DNA of 64,000 nt from positions 1 through 64,000 of the forward strand of contig NZ_BJND01000045.1 of the NCBI RefSeq assembly GCF_006539505.1, in the 5' to 3' direction. The notes beneath the pieces were generated by a model that was given only the letters and a program-made list of their open reading frames with translations, was not told the DNA's origin and made no database searches. Made by a program: the position numbers and the translations under genes. The DNA comes from Streptomyces spinoverrucosus. GTDB lineage: Bacteria > Actinomycetota > Actinomycetes > Streptomycetales > Streptomycetaceae. Numbering within the stretch: the stretch's first letter is position 1; the number at the start of each line of letters is the position of its first letter. Positions 45,202 through 54,068 of this stretch are shown piece after piece.

Positions 45202-45879
45202 TCACCACGCGGCGCCGAACACGGACCTCAGTTCGTCGACGGCGTGGGCGGGGAGCAGCTCGGGGCGACGGTCGGTCAGGAGCCACAGGCGAGCCGTCTC
45301 CTCGAGTTCTTCGAGGACGGCGAGGGCGGTGGACGCGTCGGGGCCCCAGACGACGGGGCCCAGTCGGTCGAGCAGCACAGCCCTGATCGGCGTGCCGTCG
45401 GCGGCGCGGTCGGCGATCCGGTCGGTCACCAGGTCGGCCACGCGCGGGTCGCCGGGCCGGTGGTAGGGGATGAGCGGGACGTGCCCGACCTTCATCACGT
45501 AGTACGGCGTGATGGGCGGGAGTACGTCGTCCGGGCTCCACACTCCGGCGAGCGTGAGTGCCACCAGGTGCGTGGAGTGGGTGTGGACGACGTACCGGGC
45601 CGTGGGGTCGGCCGCGTAGATCCGCCGGTGGAGCGTCAGGGTCTTGCTGGCGCGGTCGCCGGCTGTCTGCTCGCCCCGCGCGTCGACCAGGGCGAGGCGA
45701 TCGGGTTCGAGGAAGCCGAGAGCGGCGTCCGTGGGCGTGATCAGGTGGCTGTCGCCGACCTTGGCGCTGATGTTGCCGGCGCTGGCGTGGACGTAGCCCC
45801 GGGCGAACAGGCTGGTGCCCATGCGGACGATCTCGTGGCGGGCGTGCTCGACGGCGGTGGCGTCCGGGCGGTCGGTCAT
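45202..45879 (-). CDS. otnC: 3-oxo-tetronate 4-phosphate decarboxylase
   Basis: A 225-residue class II aldolase/adducin-fold enzyme: YVHASAGNISAKVGDSHLIT, VVHTHSTHLVALT with the zinc-binding His pair, and LIPYHRPGDPRVADLV with the third His. OtnC decarboxylates 3-oxo-tetronate 4-phosphate to dihydroxyacetone phosphate and CO2, the last step of the route. It overlaps otnK by 4 bp (ATGA). Confidence 0.88.
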   Translation of the reverse strand: MTDRPDATAVEHARHEIVRMGTSLFARGYVHASAGNISAKVGDSHLITPTDAALGFLEPDRLALVDARGEQTAGDRASKTLTLHRRIYAADPTARYVVHTHSTHLVALTLAGVWSPDDVLPPITPYYVMKVGHVPLIPYHRPGDPRVADLVTDRIADRAADGTPIRAVLLDRLGPVVWGPDASTALAVLEELEETARLWLLTDRRPELLPAHAVDELRSVFGAAW

Positions 45880-47156
45880 CGGGTCTCCTCGTCCAGGAGG
45901 GCGAACGAGGAGGTGAAGAAGTCGGGGCTCCCGAAGTTGCCGGACTTGAGCGTGATGTGGAGCGTGCTGCCGTCGGGAAGGGGCGCCGCGCACCAGGGCA
46001 CGCCGGGGTCGATCTGGGGTCCGATCCGCAGCCCGGTCAGGCCGAGCGCCCGCACGACCGCCCCCGAGGTCTCGCCACCTGCGACGGCGAGGCGACGTAC
46101 ACCGCGTTCCACGAGGCCCGTCGCGACGCGGGCCAGGGTCCGCTCGACAAGCTCACCGGCCTGAGCGGCCCCGAGCCGTCCCTGGACGGTACGTACGGCC
46201 TCCGGTTCCTCGGTGGAGTAGACGAGGACCGGCCCGTCGGCCAGGTGGGCCTCGGCGAAGGCGAGGGCTTGGCCGGCCACGTCCTCGCCTGCCGCGATCC
46301 GCAGGGGATCCAGGCTGAAGGCGGGCCGTCCGCTGCGCAGGAATTCGAGCACCTGCCGGTTGGTGGCAGCGGACACCGATCCCGATACGACGGCCGCGTG
46401 ACCGCCGGCCGGCGGAAGCTGCGCCGCGGCACGGGACGGCTTGAACCCCCAGTTCGCGGGCAGGCCGATCGCCAGGCCCGAACCCGCGGTCACCAGGGGC
46501 ATCCCCCGGACCGCCGCGCCCAGCCGCACGAGGTCGTCGTTGGACACGGCGTCGACGACGGCGACCGCGACATCCTCCTGGCGCAGGGCGTCGGAACGGC
46601 CCCGGATCGCTTCGGCGCCTTCGGCGACCACGGTGTGATCGATGAGCCCGACCGCCCGCGTGGTCTGCGCCGCGAGCACGGAGACCAGATTGGAGTCGGT
46701 CATCGGCGTGAGCGGATGATGGCGCATGCCGCTCTCGCTGAGCAGTACGTCGCCGACGAAGAGATGCCCCTTGAACACCGTGCGCCCGTTGTCGGGGAGC
46801 GCGGGTGTCGCGATGGTGAAGTCGGTGCCCAGCGCGTCCATCAGGGCTTCGGTGACCGGTCCGATGTTGCCGGCGGGCGTGGAGTCGAAGGTGGAGCAGT
46901 ACTTGAAGTAGATCTGCTCGGCCCCCGCCGACCGCAGCCACTGAAGCGCCCGAAGCGAGGCGTCCACCGCGTCGGCGGCAGGGACGGTCCGCGACTTGAG
47001 TGCGATGACCACGGCGTCCGCGTCCACCGCCTCCTCGGGACCGGCCGACGGTACGTCGATCAGCTGGACCACACGCATGCCCGCGCGCACCAGGTTGTTG
47101 GCGAGGTCGGTGGCGCCGGTGAAGTCGTCGGCGATACAGCCGAGTCGGATTCCCAT
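45876..47156 (-). CDS. otnK: 3-oxo-tetronate kinase
   Basis: A 426-residue four-carbon acid sugar kinase (formerly DUF1537). The N-terminal domain begins LGCIADDFTGATDLANNLVR, continues KYCSTFDSTPAGNIGPVTEA, and TPALPDNGRTVFKGHLFVGD; the C-terminal ATP-binding domain has VVSGSVSAATNRQVLEFLRS, VAGGETSGAVVRALGL and ITLKSGNFGSPDFF. OtnK phosphorylates 3-oxo-tetronate with ATP. It begins one base after ltnD ends. Confidence 0.9.
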   Translation of the reverse strand: MGIRLGCIADDFTGATDLANNLVRAGMRVVQLIDVPSAGPEEAVDADAVVIALKSRTVPAADAVDASLRALQWLRSAGAEQIYFKYCSTFDSTPAGNIGPVTEALMDALGTDFTIATPALPDNGRTVFKGHLFVGDVLLSESGMRHHPLTPMTDSNLVSVLAAQTTRAVGLIDHTVVAEGAEAIRGRSDALRQEDVAVAVVDAVSNDDLVRLGAAVRGMPLVTAGSGLAIGLPANWGFKPSRAAAQLPPAGGHAAVVSGSVSAATNRQVLEFLRSGRPAFSLDPLRIAAGEDVAGQALAFAEAHLADGPVLVYSTEEPEAVRTVQGRLGAAQAGELVERTLARVATGLVERGVRRLAVAGGETSGAVVRALGLTGLRIGPQIDPGVPWCAAPLPDGSTLHITLKSGNFGSPDFFTSSFALLDEETR

Positions 47157-47157
47157 G

Positions 47158-48075
47158 TCAGCCCTCCACCGGCTCGGGCAGGTCGACGCCCGGGAAGATC
47201 TTGATGACCGCGCTGTCGTCCTGCGCCCCCAGGCCCGAGGCCGACGCCTGGAGGAACATCTGGTGCGCGGTGGCGGCGAGGGGCAGCGGGAAGCGCTCCG
47301 GCCGAGCGGCGTCGAGCACCAGGCCCAGGTCCTTGACGAAGATGTCCACCGCGGACAGCGGGGTGTAGTCACCGGCGAGCACATGCGCCATGCGGTTCTC
47401 GAACATCCAGGAGTTGCCGGCGCTGTGCGTGATGACCTCGTAGAGCGCCTCCGCCGGAACGCCGGCCTTGATGCCCAGAGCCATCGCCTCGGCCGCGGCG
47501 GCGATGTGCACGCCCGCGAGCAGCTGGTTCACGATCTTGACCTTGGAGCCGAGTCCTGCCTGCTCGCCGAGACGGTAGACGGTACTGCTCATCGCCTCGA
47601 GCACCGGGTCGGCGACCGCGTACGCCGCGGCGGAGCCCGATGTCATCATGGTCAGCTCGCCGGTCGCGGCCCGCGCGGCGCCGCCGGAGATGGGCGCGTC
47701 CAGGTACAGCACGCCGTGCTCGGCCAGGCGCCCTTCGAGCTCGGCGGACCAGCCGGGATCGACGGTGGAGCACATCACGAAGACGGCTCCGGGACGCAGC
47801 CGCTCCGCCACACCGTCGGCGCCGTACAGCACCGCCTCGACCTGGTCCGCGTTGACCACCACCCCGACCAGCACATCCACTGTGGCCGCCAGCTCGCCGG
47901 GCGAGGCGAACGCCGTCCCACCGTCACGGGCGAAGTCCGCGGCCACCTCCGGACGCAGATCGTGAACCCCCACGTCGTAGCCCGCTCCGCGCAGGCTGCC
48001 CGCCATGCCGAGCCCCATGGCCCCGAGCCCCACTACACCCACGCGCGGCTGCGTCGGCCTGTCCTGGTCGTTCAT
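47158..48075 (-). CDS. ltnD: L-threonate dehydrogenase
   Basis: A 305-residue beta-hydroxyacid dehydrogenase: Rossmann motif VGVVGLGAMGLGMAGSL (GxGxxG), the substrate-binding DAPISGGAARAATGELTMMT, and the catalytic Lys in SKVKIVNQLLAGVHIAAAAE. LtnD oxidises L-threonate to 2-oxo-tetronate with NAD+. First gene of the operon; ATG 48075 lies 69 bp downstream of a TGTGA-N6-TCACA site. Related 2-hydroxy-3-oxopropionate reductases share the motifs, but the operon argues for LtnD. Confidence 0.87.
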   Translation of the reverse strand: MNDQDRPTQPRVGVVGLGAMGLGMAGSLRGAGYDVGVHDLRPEVAADFARDGGTAFASPGELAATVDVLVGVVVNADQVEAVLYGADGVAERLRPGAVFVMCSTVDPGWSAELEGRLAEHGVLYLDAPISGGAARAATGELTMMTSGSAAAYAVADPVLEAMSSTVYRLGEQAGLGSKVKIVNQLLAGVHIAAAAEAMALGIKAGVPAEALYEVITHSAGNSWMFENRMAHVLAGDYTPLSAVDIFVKDLGLVLDAARPERFPLPLAATAHQMFLQASASGLGAQDDSAVIKIFPGVDLPEPVEG

Positions 48076-48143
48076 GCCCATCCTCGTCCTGCTGCGCCGG
48101 GCAGGGCTGCGGCCCCATGACCTGAGGCCAACGGATATGGGCC

Positions 48144-48159
48144 TGTGAGGTACGTCACA
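48144..48159. promoter_or_regulatory. Perfect TGTGA-N6-TCACA inverted repeat upstream of ltnD
   Basis: TGTGAGGTACGTCACA has the half-sites and spacing of a CRP/FNR-family site and lies 69-84 bp from the ltnD start. It might instead be the operator of the operon's FadR-type regulator. Confidence 0.5.
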
Positions 48160-48235
48160 TGAGAGGCTGTCGGACGGTGGGCGCACCGCAGGCGGGCAAC
48201 TCGTGGCGCCGACGGTGATTTGGGACGCGCAGCGG

Positions 48236-49064
48236 CATCCATGGCGGCGGCGGCGTGAAGGTCGTGGCCGACCACGTCGCCGATGACGACCGCCACCGCG
48301 CCGTCGGGCAGCAGGATGGCGTCGTACCAGTCGCCGCCCAAATGGTGGGGTTCGGCGGCGGGCTGGTAGATGGCGGCGGCGCCGAAGGGCCGCATGTCGG
48401 GCAGCGTCGGCAGCAAACGCCGCTGGAACTGTTCGGATCCGGCACGAACCTGTTCGAGGAGGCGGACGTTTTCGATCGCGATGCCGGCGGCACTGGCGAG
48501 GGCGACGACGATGTTCTCGTCGTGGAGGTCGAAGGGTCGTCCGTCGCGTCGCTCGGAGAGGTAGAGGTCGCCGTAGATCTCGCCGCGGACGCTGACGGCG
48601 ACGCCGAGCAGCGTGCGCAGGCGTGGGTGGCCGGGCGGGAACCCGGCGGAGGCCGGGTGGGAGGGGATGTCGTCGGCCCGCAGAGGTTCGGGGTGGCGGA
48701 TCAGGTGTCCGAGCACGCCCAGGCCGCGAGGAAACCCCACCTCGGCCAGGGCCGCGCGTTCCTGCTCGGAGAGACCGGCGGCGACGAACTGCTTCAAATA
48801 CTCGCCGGACTCGTCGAGAACTCCCAGTGCCCCGTAGCGGGCGCCGACCAGGTCCATGGCGGTGGTCACGATGCGGTGCAGCACACCGGGCAACTCCACC
48901 TCCCGGGTGATGGCCACCACCGCGTCCAACAGGCTCTGAATCCGGTCCTTGGCGGTGGCCAGGGCGCGCAGCTGCTCGTCGATCCGGCCCAGCTCGACGT
49001 CCAGACGCGCCAGCAGGTCAGGACGGCTCGGCTGCCTTGCCCCCTTGCCCTTGTCGCCCGCCAT
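48236..49064 (-). pseudogene. GAF-SpoIIE phosphatase gene, 3' truncated
   Basis: From ATG 49064 the protein has a coiled-coil-like start (LARLDVELGRIDEQLRALAT), a GAF domain (ITREVELPGVLHRIVTTAMD, DLYLSERRDGRPFDLHDENI) and the first third of a SpoIIE PP2C domain (HHLGGDWYDAILLPDGAVAV, VIGDVVGHDLHAAAAM). After DAAAR the sequence is unrelated and the open frame runs out at 48072, into the ltnD start. The remaining metal-binding Asp motifs and any HATPase domain are lost. It is more similar to small GAF-SpoIIE proteins than to the two large ones in this window. Confidence 0.7.
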
Positions 49065-49079
49065 CACGATCACCTGGTG

Positions 49080-49745
49080 GTCCAGTACTCGTTCTCGGTG
49101 GCCTTCGGCCGGTGGGAGTCGGTACGGGTCCGGATCGGCGCGCCTTTGAAGGTGAGCCGGTCGGCGATCGCCGCGCACGGACGGGGGTCGGTGAAGGTCT
49201 GGGACAGCGGCTTGGCGCCCATTCCGGAGAGGCGTTCGTCCGCGTCCGCCTCGGCGAGCTCATTCATCAGGGCCGAGGTCGTGGTGTGGCGGACGGTCAG
49301 GCCGGCTTCGGCGACCCCTGCACCGATGCCGATCAGCACGTCCTCAGGACCACCTGACAGCGGGATCCTCGCCGGCAATACCCGCTCCTCGGTGGGCTCG
49401 GCGGTCTTGGTGGAGGTCATGCGCTCGTGCCCTTCGTCGTCACCGGCTGCAGCAGCCGGTCGTACTTGCTCATGTCCGGCAGCGCCGTGCGCACGTCCGG
49501 CGGCAGCTCCCACGCCCGCAGCGAGATCACCTTGGCGCCGGCCGCCCCATCTCCATAGGCGGTGTCACCTTTCTGTTCGTCGTGTTTCTGCTCGTCGTGC
49601 CCGCCGTCGACATCCGCCTCGTCACCGGCGGTGCGAGAGCAGCACGTCGATCAGCATCCGAGTACCCTCCCGCTCCCCCGCCCTGTCCTTGGCCGCCAAG
49701 CAGAACGCCTCGTACGTCTTGGTGAACACTCCTGCGCACGGGCCT
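49080..49745 (-). pseudogene. IS21-family istA/istB relic
   Basis: Upstream part (49745-49422): GVFTKTYEAFCLAAKDRAGE then GTRMLIDVLLSHRR, and in another frame VISLRAWELPPDVRTALPDM to a stop, fits the IstA C-terminus. Overlapping it, MTSTKTAEPTEERVLPAR starts IstB, with DVLIGIGAGVAEAGLTVRHT, TTSALMNELAEADADERL, and then, after a missing middle including Walker B, SQTFTDPRPCAAIADRLTF. The gene order istA-istB and the overlap are those of IS21 elements. Not functional. Confidence 0.65.
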
Positions 49746-49894
49746 GCGCGAGCGCCGCGGCGGGGCGGGGCGGGGCGGGTCGGGGCTGGGCGGGGCAGCC
49801 TGGGGTGGCGGGCGATCACACAGCGCCTGTCGAAGATCCACACCTTGTTCGCCTTCACCATCGGCGTCCGGACGTGGACCCGCGCCGGAGGCCG

Positions 49895-50105
49895 GGGTGA
49901 CGGCGCGAAGAACGAACTCCTCGGTGCTGTGCCCTTCGCGGGCGTCGAACAGGTACACCGCGCCCGGGCTGGTCGCGATGTGGTCCGCGGGGCCGGACGT
50001 GGTGGCGGCGCGTGTCCAGAGATTTCTGCCGGTCCGTGCGTCCAGGGCGCGGGCCGCCCGCCCAGTCCGAGTCCACCCCGCAACTGCTGACGGCTCCGTG
50101 AGCAT
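49895..50105 (-). pseudogene. PQQ-like beta-propeller relic
   Basis: ARALDARTGRNLWTRAATTS followed by GAVYLFDAREGHSTEEFVLR resembles one or two blades of a PQQ-type beta-propeller, as in the extracellular part of some Streptomyces kinases. It has no N-terminal context and merges into other frames after 49895. Confidence 0.45.
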
Positions 50106-50153
50106 TGTGCTCAGGTATGTATGAGCTGCCTGCCACCGTGCCGGGCCGTGGGG

Positions 50154-50621
50154 TCAGCGCGCACTGCGGGCTGAGGCTCCGGGGCGGGTGAACGCCTGCC
50201 GGGGAGTGAGCGCGCCGTGGCCTCCTCGGCAAACGATCACGGCCTCGACAGATTCGCCGCAGTCGCGGTGGCCGACTTCCAGGGGCGGGCCCTCGGGGTC
50301 CGCGGTGTAGCGGTCTCCCCACTGTTTGAGGGCGATCATCGCGGGCCACAGGTCCCAGCCCTTGGGGGTGAGCCGATACTCGTGCCGGGTACGACTGCCG
50401 GGCTCGCGATACGGAACGGTCTCCAAGATCCCGGCGTTGACCAGCTTGCGCAGCCGATCCGCCAGCACCGCCTCGGACAGCCCCATGTGGCGGCGGAAGT
50501 CGTCGAAGCGCCGCACGCCATTCATGGCGTCGCGCAGCACCAGCAGCGACCACTTCTCGCCGACGAGTTCAAGGGTGCGCTGCACCGTGCAGTTTTCGGT
50601 ACTGGTCTCCAGCCAGGTCAT
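50154..50621 (-). CDS. HxlR-family transcriptional regulator
   Basis: A 155-residue winged-helix regulator: CTVQRTLELVGEKWSLLVLR and DAMNGVRRFDDFRRHMGLSE, ending the HTH with RKLVNAGILETVPYREPGS and YRLTPKGWDLWPAMIALKQW. Cys near residue 11 is at the position of the sensory Cys in HypR/QorR-type members. It is divergent from the thioesterase gene 90 bp away and probably regulates it. Confidence 0.9.
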   Translation of the reverse strand: MTWLETSTENCTVQRTLELVGEKWSLLVLRDAMNGVRRFDDFRRHMGLSEAVLADRLRKLVNAGILETVPYREPGSRTRHEYRLTPKGWDLWPAMIALKQWGDRYTADPEGPPLEVGHRDCGESVEAVIVCRGGHGALTPRQAFTRPGASARSAR

Positions 50622-50711
50622 GTGCTCATCCTAGGCTGGCTTCGACATTGACAGCCAGATGTGCCACTGACTAGCTTCAGGTATCGAAGTCAGCCCGGGA
50701 GGGAACGCCCT

Positions 50712-51206
50712 ATGGCAAGGTCACGCACGTTCGAGTGGGGGGACCCCCAGGTGTCCGCGGCTGCGGTCGGCCGGGCGAGCGGCCTGGAGTTCCTCCGGGA
50801 CGTGCTGGCCGGGCGCCTGCCCGCCCCGCCCATCGCCGCGACCCTCAACTTCACTCTGGACGAGGTCGAGTCAGGCCGCGCCGTGTTCACGATGGAACCG
50901 GGAGAGGAGCACTACAACCCCATCGGCAGTGTCCACGGCGGCGTCTACGCCACCCTGCTCGACTCCGCAGCCGGCTGCGCCGTGCAGTCCGTCCTGCCGG
51001 CCGGCATGGGCTACACCTCGCTCGACCTGAATCTGAAATTCCTGCGCCCGATCACCGTCGACACCGGCAAGGTCCGCGCCGTCGGCACCGTTCTCAACCA
51101 AGGGCGCCGCACCGCGCTGGCGCAAGCCGAACTGTTCGATACCACAGATCGCCTGCTCGCTCACGCCACGAGCAGTTGCATGCTCTTCCCCGTCCCCGCC
51201 CGCTAG
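50712..51206 (+). CDS. PaaI-type hotdog thioesterase
   Basis: A 164-residue single hotdog-fold protein: EHYNPIGSVHGGVYATLLDS with the HGG-x-x-x-x-x-x-D motif, and GYTSLDLNLKFLRPITVDTG. Members hydrolyse acyl- or aryl-CoA thioesters. ATG 50712 is preceded by GGGAGGGAA. The divergent HxlR gene suggests inducible expression. Natural substrate not evident. Confidence 0.88.
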   Translation: MARSRTFEWGDPQVSAAAVGRASGLEFLRDVLAGRLPAPPIAATLNFTLDEVESGRAVFTMEPGEEHYNPIGSVHGGVYATLLDSAAGCAVQSVLPAGMGYTSLDLNLKFLRPITVDTGKVRAVGTVLNQGRRTALAQAELFDTTDRLLAHATSSCMLFPVPAR

Positions 51207-51211
51207 GCGGG
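51195..51211 (+). terminator. Short hairpin at the thioesterase stop
   Basis: CCCGCC-CGCTA-GGCGGG overlaps the stop codon TAG in its loop. A possible terminator for converging genes. Confidence 0.4.
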
Positions 51212-51316
51212 ACCCAGCGGGCCACTGACGGAGAGGTACGGCAACTGGCGGGGCGTCTCGATGGACGGTCCTGGCCGACAAGGCTGGGGTCCGCCCGGTG
51301 ATCCCAAGGAAACTGC

Positions 51317-51913
51317 CTAGTCCTCGAGGCGCCGGTCATTCACGTGAGCCGCGTAGTAGTCCGCCTGGCGGGCCATGATGCTGCGCATCGGGGTGTCGCC
51401 CGGGACGCCGTAGACGGTGCCCTCGAAGTCGAGGGCACGTTGGATCTCCCAGATTTCGGCGTGCCGGTCGGGGGAGAACAACTCGGCCGGATCGCCGACC
51501 GCGACCCAGCCGATGGGTACGAGGGTGCCGGGGTGCAGCCGTGAGTTGACGTGCAGCACGCTGTTGATTCGCAGTTCGGAGCCCGCCCCGGCCACGGCAC
51601 CGGGGAACATCGACACACCGGTCGCCACGAAGACCTCGTCTTCGACGGTCGCCCCGTTGATGTGCGCGTGGGGGCCGATCAGCACTGCGTCACCCAGCAC
51701 TGCCGGGTGCCGGCCGCGACCGCGGATCAGGGCGTTCTCCATGACGACCACGTTTGTCCCCGTGCGCACGTCACCGTCCTCGGCGGTGAGCACGGCACCG
51801 TGCAGAACGCGTGTGTTTTCCCCCAGGACGACCGCACCACAGAGAACTGCAGAGGGGGCGACGTAGGCGGACTCCGGAACCTCGGGGCTCTTGCCGCGAT
51901 GCTCGAACAACAT
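51317..51913 (-). CDS. Gamma-class carbonic anhydrase-like protein
   Basis: A 198-residue left-handed beta-helix protein with hexapeptide-like repeats: APSAVLCGAVVLGENTRVLH, GTNVVVMENALIRGR, HAHINGATVEDEVFVATGVS and LVPIGWVAVGDPAEL. Two His residues in IGPHAHING fit metal ligands of gamma carbonic anhydrases; the third His position is less clear because the usual HG after the middle repeat reads ENALIRG. Metal-dependent hydratase activity is therefore uncertain. It stands alone. Confidence 0.8.
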   Translation of the reverse strand: MLFEHRGKSPEVPESAYVAPSAVLCGAVVLGENTRVLHGAVLTAEDGDVRTGTNVVVMENALIRGRGRHPAVLGDAVLIGPHAHINGATVEDEVFVATGVSMFPGAVAGAGSELRINSVLHVNSRLHPGTLVPIGWVAVGDPAELFSPDRHAEIWEIQRALDFEGTVYGVPGDTPMRSIMARQADYYAAHVNDRRLED

Positions 51914-52157
51914 GGCTCGAGCCTAGGCTCCGGAATGCGACTGCAACGCCGCCGACACGATGCATGGCCGTTCGGGGTGCGCTGGTCCTGGTGCGGAGAG
52001 CCCATGTACCGGCGAGCAGCGGCGATCTCCGGCGTTGCTGAACCTGCCCGGATGCGCGGAGTGGGCCCAACGTCCAGAGAACGTCGGCCGGTTGCACCCC
52101 ACCTCCAGGGCGGCACGGACGCGGCACGGAACAGTGGAGCGGAGCACGGCGCGGTGC

Positions 52158-52325
52158 GCGGCGACCTGTCTGATCCGCTCCCGCGTCCGCGGGTCGACCT
52201 TGCCGAGTCCGCTGAGGGCGTGCGGCACCGTCGTACGCGAAACCCCGGGGCATGACATCCGCGATCGCCGGCGGCCTGGGACCTGTGGCGGACGGAGCCT
52301 TCTGCGCGGACACCGTCTTCAGCGA
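52158..52325 (-). pseudogene. LacI-family regulator N-terminal relic
   Basis: LKTVSAQKAPSATGPRPPAI then ADV in one frame, continuing across a shift near 52255 into PGVSRTTVPHALSGLGKVDP and RTRERIRQVAA. This is the start and HTH of a LacI regulator. The ligand-binding domain is replaced by non-homologous sequence. Divergent from snapalysin. Confidence 0.65.
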
Positions 52326-52578
52326 CCCGCCCCTGGCGGCGCGGCCCGGCACTCCACCACCTTCTGCGTCCCATCGCTCGGTGGCCAACTCCTCGCTGAA
52401 GGAGCCGGTCCGATCGGCGCCATCTCCCCCAGCTCGACAGCCCCACAGTGCACGTGTCCGCGGAGGCGGCGACTCAGCGCCGGGCGTGTCGATTGAGGGA
52501 TTGGCGTTTGCCGAGCACGGGCAGGGAGCCCCAGAACGTGGCATGAGCACGCCCACCTTCCCCCACAGGAGGACGACC

Positions 52579-53136
52579 TTGCACGCACGTACGTTCGCCC
52601 CCATCCTCGCTGCCACCTTCGCAGCGGGCCTCGTCACCGCGGGTCAGGCACACGCCGCGCCAACGGACGCCGATGCGCCGGCCCTCGCGGAACGCGTCGT
52701 CATGTACGACGCCAGTGCGTCGGCGGAGTTCAGGACCGCTGTGGACCGAGGCGCCGCTGTCTGGAACGAGAGTGTGGACAGCGTCGAGCTGCGCCCGGCC
52801 GCAGCCGGGCAGCGCGCCAACATCCGAATACTGGCCGACAATGGCTGGCCCCGGGCCTTGACCACCTCGCTCGGTAACGGAACCGTCTACATCGGTCGGC
52901 AGGCTGTCAGCCAGGGCTACGACACGGTCCGGATCTCGGCGCACGAGCTTGGCCACATCCTGGGCCTGCCGGACCGCAAGCCCGGTCCCTGCACCAGCCT
53001 CATGTCAGGTTCCAGTGCGGGCGTCTCCTGCACGAACCCGTACCCCGACGCCGCCGAGAGGGCAGAGGTCGAGGACAACTTCGGTCTCGGGCCCGCACAT
53101 TCGGCAGCCGTCCCGGGCAAGGTAGTGGTCGACTGA
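52579..53136 (+). CDS. snpA: Snapalysin-family secreted metalloprotease
   Basis: A 185-residue preproprotein. TTG 52579 is chosen because a strong AGGAGG lies six bases upstream and gives a proper signal peptide (MHARTFAPILAATFAAGLVT then AGQAHA); an upstream ATG at 52543 adds a basic stretch. The mature protein has VVMYDASASAEFRTAVDRGA and the snapalysin zinc motif AHELGHILGLPD (HExxHxxGxxD, about residues 122-132), then a Cys pair (PGPCTSLMSG, VSCTNPYPD). It cleaves proteins outside the cell. The LysR-type activator gene that usually sits divergently is absent; a LacI relic is there instead. Confidence 0.9.
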   Translation: MHARTFAPILAATFAAGLVTAGQAHAAPTDADAPALAERVVMYDASASAEFRTAVDRGAAVWNESVDSVELRPAAAGQRANIRILADNGWPRALTTSLGNGTVYIGRQAVSQGYDTVRISAHELGHILGLPDRKPGPCTSLMSGSSAGVSCTNPYPDAAERAEVEDNFGLGPAHSAAVPGKVVVD

Positions 53137-53648
53137 CACCGCCGAGGCGCGGGGCCGAGCCGTCCGTCCTCGCGCACTTGGCCGAACTCGCTGGTGGAGG
53201 GCCACCAAGGTCGCCACTCCCTGCGCCCCATCTCTTCGTCTCCCCGGCATTCTTCGCCCTCCAGCCGACCTGCCCGGCGAGGGCGGACGCCTCCATCTGA
53301 CGGAGTATTACTTCGTTCGCGACCGGTGGGCTGAGCTCACCGCGTTTCCGTCACCGCCGGCCACATCTGGCGGCGCCGGGTCCGCATCAGCAGAAGACCG
53401 CCCGCGATCAGCGGTGCGGACGCGTCGGGGCCCGCGATCGTGGCAGCACACGCGGCGCTCCTGGTGTCACCGACGTTTGCCGCCCGAGCCGCCGTTGGTC
53501 GTGGAGACTCACACGTTCACACCAACGAGTCCTCCGCCGCGGGCATCAGCGCGACAGCTGCGATAGTCGCGCGTCTCGCGCCGGTGTCCTCGGCACCGCG
53601 AGGCCGTCCGACCGGGCACCACCACAGCCTGCTCACGAGACAGATCCC
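53137..53648. other. Intergenic, nothing recognised
   Basis: No supportable gene. A 70-codon opening at 53440 is Ala/Arg-rich without motifs. Confidence 0.4.
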
Positions 53649-53894
53649 ATGAACTCGCCCAGCCCCCTCCTGGTCGTCCCCGTAATCCTGTGGACCGCAG
53701 CCGCGGCTGCCGCAGTGATCACTTCCATTGCGCTCTGTGTCCGCGCCCTCCGGCGCGAGACAGCTTCCGTCGCCTGGAATCCCTTCGGCCCGGGCTTCCC
53801 GGCCACAGCAACAGGGGCAATCGTTGGCTACGCAGTCGCCGCCGTCGCGTCAGGCCATTTCTCTCCCGGCTCCGCCGCCTTCAGCATTCTGTGA
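53649..53894 (+). CDS. Small membrane protein (hypothetical)
   Basis: An 81-residue ORF with a long hydrophobic segment near the N-terminus (LLVVPVILWTAAAAAAVITS) and a second one (GAIVGYAVAAVASG). Third codon positions are GC-rich, but the ribosome binding site is weak and no family is recognised. Confidence 0.4.
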   Translation: MNSPSPLLVVPVILWTAAAAAAVITSIALCVRALRRETASVAWNPFGPGFPATATGAIVGYAVAAVASGHFSPGSAAFSIL

Positions 53895-54068
53895 CCCGCC
53901 ATGGCCGCAGTGCCCCTCGCCCACGCGGCGGGAAGGGACACCCGTTCAATGGCCCCAGTGGGCCGACGTGGCCTTCGCCGCTGTGGGTGCGGTTCTCTAC
54001 GGTTCACTGCTCATCTGACCTCTTGACGCGACGCGCCGACTGCGGGCCCGGGCCCCGGCACGACGCGG

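Noticed and set aside
48255..50090. Long plus-strand frame opposite the GAF-SpoIIE and IS21 relics
   Set aside because: The minus strand holds recognisable GAF, SpoIIE and IstB segments; the plus reading is low-complexity.
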